Shown here: positions 5,896-8,309 of the stretch, piece by piece
Numbering within the stretch: position 1 is the stretch's first letter
Layout: each line of letters begins with the position of its first letter
Source: an uncultured Actinomycetes bacterium
Lineage (GTDB): Bacteria > Actinomycetota > Acidimicrobiia > Acidimicrobiales > Acidimicrobilacustridaceae
Direction of reading: 5' to 3'
DNA length: 8,309 nucleotides
Assembly (NCBI GenBank): GCA_945957335.1
Contig: CAMFLJ010000160.1
Span: 1-8,309, forward strand
Notes under the pieces: model-generated
Databases searched by the model: none
Told to the model about the DNA's origin: nothing
What the model saw: the letters and a program-made list of their open reading frames with translations, nothing else
Position numbers and translations under genes: made by a program

Positions 5896-5945
5896 CGTAA
5901 TACACACGTCACGATCGGGTAACGCCCGGAGAACCCCCACCCGAT
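5893..5945 (+). promoter_or_regulatory. Two consecutive inverted repeats in the rsbW-nhaA gap
   Basis: The first repeat is TGACGT (5893-5898) with ACGTCA (5906-5911), 7 bases apart; it includes the kinase stop codon. The second is ATCGGGT (5914-5920) with ACCCGAT (5939-5945), 18 bases apart. Together they fill almost the whole 61-base gap before the nhaA start. They could be operator sites, a weak terminator or attenuator, or mRNA structure. No T-run follows. The 19-bp first repeat has the size of a typical dimeric regulator site. Confidence 0.4.
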
Positions 5946-5950
5946 AGACC
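5945..5950 (+). promoter_or_regulatory. Weak candidate -10 for a leaderless nhaA transcript
   Basis: TAGACC resembles TAnnnT except for its last base and ends six bases before ATG 5957. No Shine-Dalgarno is placed near this ATG; the closest GGAG (5928-5931) is about 25 bases away. The TAG is in frame with nhaA, so no earlier start is possible. Confidence 0.25.
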
Positions 5951-5956
5951 CCTCGC

Positions 5957-7387
5957 ATGGCCGGCACACCCGCGTCCGACGAGGACCTCCACCCGCACCA
6001 CCCCTGGTCGCACACCTGGCTCGGCACCGATCGGTGGCTCGCCCGTGGCCTGGCCCGGCCGGCGGCCCGCTTCCTCGAGATCGAAGCGGCGTCGGGTGTG
6101 CTCCTCCTGATGGCCACCGTGGTGGCTCTCGTGTGGGCCAACTCGCCGTGGAAGGGCGGCTACGTCGGCTTCCTCGATCGCGAGTTCGGGATCGAGTTCG
6201 GCAGCTGGCACCTGGTGATGAGCACCCAGGAGTGGATCAACGACGGCCTGATGGCCATCTTCTTCTTCGTCGCCGGCATCGAGATCAAGCGGGAGATGGT
6301 CAAGGGCGAGTTGCGAGACCGTAAGGCCGCCGCCCTCCCGATCCTCGCCGCCCTCGGCGGGATGGTGGTCCCGGCGCTGATCTACACGCTCTTCAACGCA
6401 GGCACCGCGACCGCCCACGGCTGGGGCATCCCGATGGCCACCGACATCGCCTTCGCCGTCGGGATCGTCTCGCTGCTCGGGCCCCGGGTGCCCGTGTCGC
6501 TGAAGCTCTTCCTGCTCACCCTGGCGGTGGCGGACGATCTCGGCGCCATCGGCGTGATCGCGGTCTTCTACAGCCAGTCGGTGAGCTTCGCCTGGCTCGC
6601 CGCCGCGGTCGCCGTGCTCGTGCTGGTTTACCTCCTGCGGCGGGCCCGGGTCTGGTACACCCCGGTCTACGTCGTGCTCGGTGTGGTCGCCTGGTACTTC
6701 ACGCTGCGCTCCGGCATCCACGCCACGGTCGCCGGTGTGGCCCTCGGCTTCCTCACCCCGACCGAGGCGCTCCGCCCCGATCTCGACGCCGACGCGATCG
6801 CCGACCGGCTCGAGAACCAGCCCGAGCTGTCGGCGGCCGACGTGCAGGCCGCCTCGTTCCTCATCAAGGAGTCCGTACCGGTTGGCGAGCGCCTCTCCGA
6901 CCGGGTGCTCCCATGGGCGAGCTTCGTCATCATCCCGATCTTCGCCCTGGCGAACGCCGGTATCCCGCTCAGCCGCGAGGCGCTGCGCGCGGCGGCCGGC
7001 TCGAGCGTCACCTGGGGCGTGGGCCTCGGCCTGGTCGTCGGCAAGACCGTGGGCGTGCTCGGGATGTCGCTCCTCGCCATCAAGGTCGGCATCGCGAGGC
7101 GGCCGAGAGGGGCGAGCGGCCTTCACATGCTCGGGATCGCCATGGCCGCGGGCATCGGGTTCACCGTGGCGCTGTTCGTCACCGGTCTCGCGTTCGACGA
7201 GGTGGTGTTCCAAGACGAGGCGAAGATCGGCATCATCGCCGCATCCGTCGTGGCGGCGGTGCTCTCCGGGGTGGTGCTGAAGGTGGCGGCGGCCCGGTCG
7301 AGTGCCGAGGAGCTCGCCATCGAGGCGGCCGAGGACGCCGACCTCTTCGCTCCGGCCGAGAGGAGCCGGGTCATACCGGTAGACTGA
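5957..7387 (+). CDS. nhaA: Na+/H+ antiporter NhaA, first copy, with extended loop and tails
   Basis: This is a 476-residue inner-membrane secondary transporter that exchanges sodium (or lithium) for protons to control pH and salt. Family blocks are EIEAASGVLLLMATVVALVW (41-60), WINDGLMAIFFFVAGIEIKRE (93-113, two adjoining motifs), MATDIAFAVGI (160-170), VADDLGAIGVIAVFY (191-205), SGIHATVAGVALGF (252-265), VGKTVGV (361-367) and GIGFTVALFV (399-408). Asp163, Asp193, Asp194 and Lys363 match the functional E. coli residues Asp133, Asp163, Asp164 and Lys300. It is longer than the 388-residue E. coli protein: it has an extra charged N-terminus (about 30 residues), an acidic loop of about 50 residues (267-318) before IIPIFALANAG, and an acidic C-terminal tail (about 446-476). 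The start is ATG 5957, bounded by an in-frame TAG at 5945. A second nhaA follows after 60 bases. Confidence 0.95.
   Translation: MAGTPASDEDLHPHHPWSHTWLGTDRWLARGLARPAARFLEIEAASGVLLLMATVVALVWANSPWKGGYVGFLDREFGIEFGSWHLVMSTQEWINDGLMAIFFFVAGIEIKREMVKGELRDRKAAALPILAALGGMVVPALIYTLFNAGTATAHGWGIPMATDIAFAVGIVSLLGPRVPVSLKLFLLTLAVADDLGAIGVIAVFYSQSVSFAWLAAAVAVLVLVYLLRRARVWYTPVYVVLGVVAWYFTLRSGIHATVAGVALGFLTPTEALRPDLDADAIADRLENQPELSAADVQAASFLIKESVPVGERLSDRVLPWASFVIIPIFALANAGIPLSREALRAAAGSSVTWGVGLGLVVGKTVGVLGMSLLAIKVGIARRPRGASGLHMLGIAMAAGIGFTVALFVTGLAFDEVVFQDEAKIGIIAASVVAAVLSGVVLKVAAARSSAEELAIEAAEDADLFAPAERSRVIPVD
7380..7385 (+). promoter_or_regulatory. Possible internal -10 ahead of the second nhaA
   Basis: TAGACT fits TAnnnT and overlaps the last codons and stop of the first nhaA, 62 bases before the second start. 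No -35 box is clear. It could give the second copy its own transcript, or be coincidence. Confidence 0.2.
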
Positions 7388-7438
7388 GCGGCCTGGTGTG
7401 CCGGGAAGCCTGGTCGGCGAACGTTCCCGTCGACCCCC

Positions 7439-7442
7439 GGAG
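7439..7442 (+). promoter_or_regulatory. Short Shine-Dalgarno of the second nhaA
   Basis: GGAG sits five bases (all C) before GTG 7448 and supports that start. Confidence 0.5.
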
Positions 7443-7447
7443 CCCCC

Positions 7448-8309
7448 GTGTCGCTGGTCAGCCACCTGAGCCGAGCCCTCCACCCGAGGGGCCCCGTCGT
7501 GGGCCGGGTGACCCGGCCCTTCGCCCGCTTCCTCGAGCTCGAGGCGGCGTCGGGGATCATGCTGCTGGGCGCCACGGTGATCGCGGTGGTGTGGGCGAAC
7601 TCGCCGTGGTCGGAGAGCTACGGCCACCTGCTCCACCTCACCGCGCTGCCGCTCCCGGGGGTCGAGCTCGACGTGCACGGCGCGGTCGACGACTGCCTGA
7701 TGGCGATGTTCTTCTTCGTGGTCGGGCTCGAGATCCGGCGTGAGCTCGTCGCCGGTGAGCTGCGCGACCGTCGCACGGCCACGCTGCCGGTGGTCGCCGC
7801 CCTCGGTGGGATGGTGGTGCCGGCCCTCGTCTACTTCGCCATCAACCGGGGTGGGCCGGGTGCCCACGGGTGGGGCATCCCGATGGCCACCGACATCGCC
7901 TTCGCGGTCGGGGTGGTGTCGCTGCTCGGGCGACGCGTGCCGCCGGCGCTCACGATCTTCCTGCTCACCGCGGCCGTGGTCGACGACCTCGGGGCCATCG
8001 CCGTGATCGCCGTCTTCTACACGGGCTCGGTGCAGTTCGTGTGGCTCGTGGCGGCCGTCGCCGGCCTTCTCGGCCTCTGGTTCGTGGGCCGTCGGGGCTG
8101 GTGGAGCCCGTGGCTGTTCGCCGTGGTCGGTGCGCTGGTCTGGTACGCCACGCTGCGGTCGGGCCTGCACGCCACCCTCGCCGGCGTGGCGCTGGCGATG
8201 GTGGTCCCCCGCGCCGGTCCCGAGCCGGTGGCCGACCGGGTCGAGGAGCGCTGGCACCCCTGGACCAGCTACGTGGTCATCCCGGTGTTCGCACTGGCCA
8301 ACGCGGGCG
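7448..8309 (+). CDS. nhaA: Na+/H+ antiporter NhaA, second copy, 3' end outside window
   Basis: The frame is open from GTG 7448 to the window edge, giving 287 residues of a second NhaA. Shared blocks are FLELEAASGIMLLGATVIAV, GIPMATDIAFAVGVVSLLG, VVDDLGAIAVIAVFY, SGLHATLAGVAL and, at the edge, IPVFALANAG. Asp149, Asp179 and Asp180 are the expected ion-binding and functional acidic residues; the Lys300-equivalent lies beyond the window. It differs clearly from the first copy. The N-terminus is about 16 residues shorter, Cys83 stands in the usual small-residue position of the DGLMAIFF helix, Arg97 replaces the usual Lys in LEIKRE, and the loop before the ALANAG helix is compact (RAGPEPVADRVEERWHPW), as in E. 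coli NhaA. The gap of 60 bases suggests co-transcription with copy one. The copies are old paralogs, not a recent duplication. Confidence 0.93.
   Translation, partial: MSLVSHLSRALHPRGPVVGRVTRPFARFLELEAASGIMLLGATVIAVVWANSPWSESYGHLLHLTALPLPGVELDVHGAVDDCLMAMFFFVVGLEIRRELVAGELRDRRTATLPVVAALGGMVVPALVYFAINRGGPGAHGWGIPMATDIAFAVGVVSLLGRRVPPALTIFLLTAAVVDDLGAIAVIAVFYTGSVQFVWLVAAVAGLLGLWFVGRRGWWSPWLFAVVGALVWYATLRSGLHATLAGVALAMVVPRAGPEPVADRVEERWHPWTSYVVIPVFALANAG

Noticed and set aside
7419..7426. GAACGTTC palindrome between the two nhaA genes
   Set aside because: An 8-bp palindrome is too short to stand out, and it has no matching flanks or partner site.
5909..8257. Minus-strand frame of 782 codons with two similar halves
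   Set aside because: It is antisense to the two nhaA genes. The internal repetition simply reflects the duplicated antiporter, and the His/Arg/Glu/Asp-rich composition is typical of GC-bias shadows.

Overview
The window comes from a very GC-rich chromosome with compact, mostly co-directional gene clusters and frequent GTG starts. The gene content points to a high-GC actinobacterium: a Tad pilus locus ending in a DUF4244-like pilin, RsbV/RsbW-type partner-switching proteins, an Mrf1/YprA-type repair helicase and actinobacterial-style NhaA proteins. The order Acidimicrobiales is my best guess, but it is an inference from gene style and not something the sequence proves. No rRNA, tRNA, CRISPR array or insertion sequence was seen, and no stretch of 300 bases lacks a gene.

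Layout. (1) Positions 2-1562, plus strand: the 3' end of a Tad/Flp pilus locus, with a TadC-like inner-membrane protein (5' end cut by the window), a small Flp/DUF4244-type pilin and a TadE-like pseudopilin. The last two overlap. (2) Positions 1547-1571: a perfect inverted repeat lies exactly at the convergence point and probably acts as a bidirectional terminator. (3) Positions 1579-4896, minus strand: an Mrf1/YprA (MrfA) family DExH helicase followed by a TauD/TfdA-family Fe(II)/2-oxoglutarate dioxygenase. (4) Positions 4897-5041: a divergent promoter region holding a perfect 22-bp palindrome. (5) Positions 5042-5895, plus strand: a STAS anti-sigma-factor antagonist and an RsbW-type ATPase/kinase, two bases apart and without an adjacent sigma factor gene. 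(6) Positions 5957 to the window end, plus strand: two tandem, diverged nhaA Na+/H+ antiporter genes, the second cut by the window edge.

How the genes may work together. The first block is surface-pilus assembly. The helicase is a DNA-repair protein, and the dioxygenase next to it is probably metabolic (release of sulfite or sulfate from organosulfur compounds, or a similar hydroxylation). The regulatory pair followed by two Na+/H+ antiporters on the same strand suggests, without proving, a stress or ion-homeostasis module. The most notable non-coding signals are the 22-bp palindrome between the helicase and the STAS gene, two inverted repeats in the short gap before the first nhaA, and two probable leaderless starts. 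I did not find a clearly novel multi-gene system. The genes belong to known families, and the open questions concern how they are arranged and regulated.
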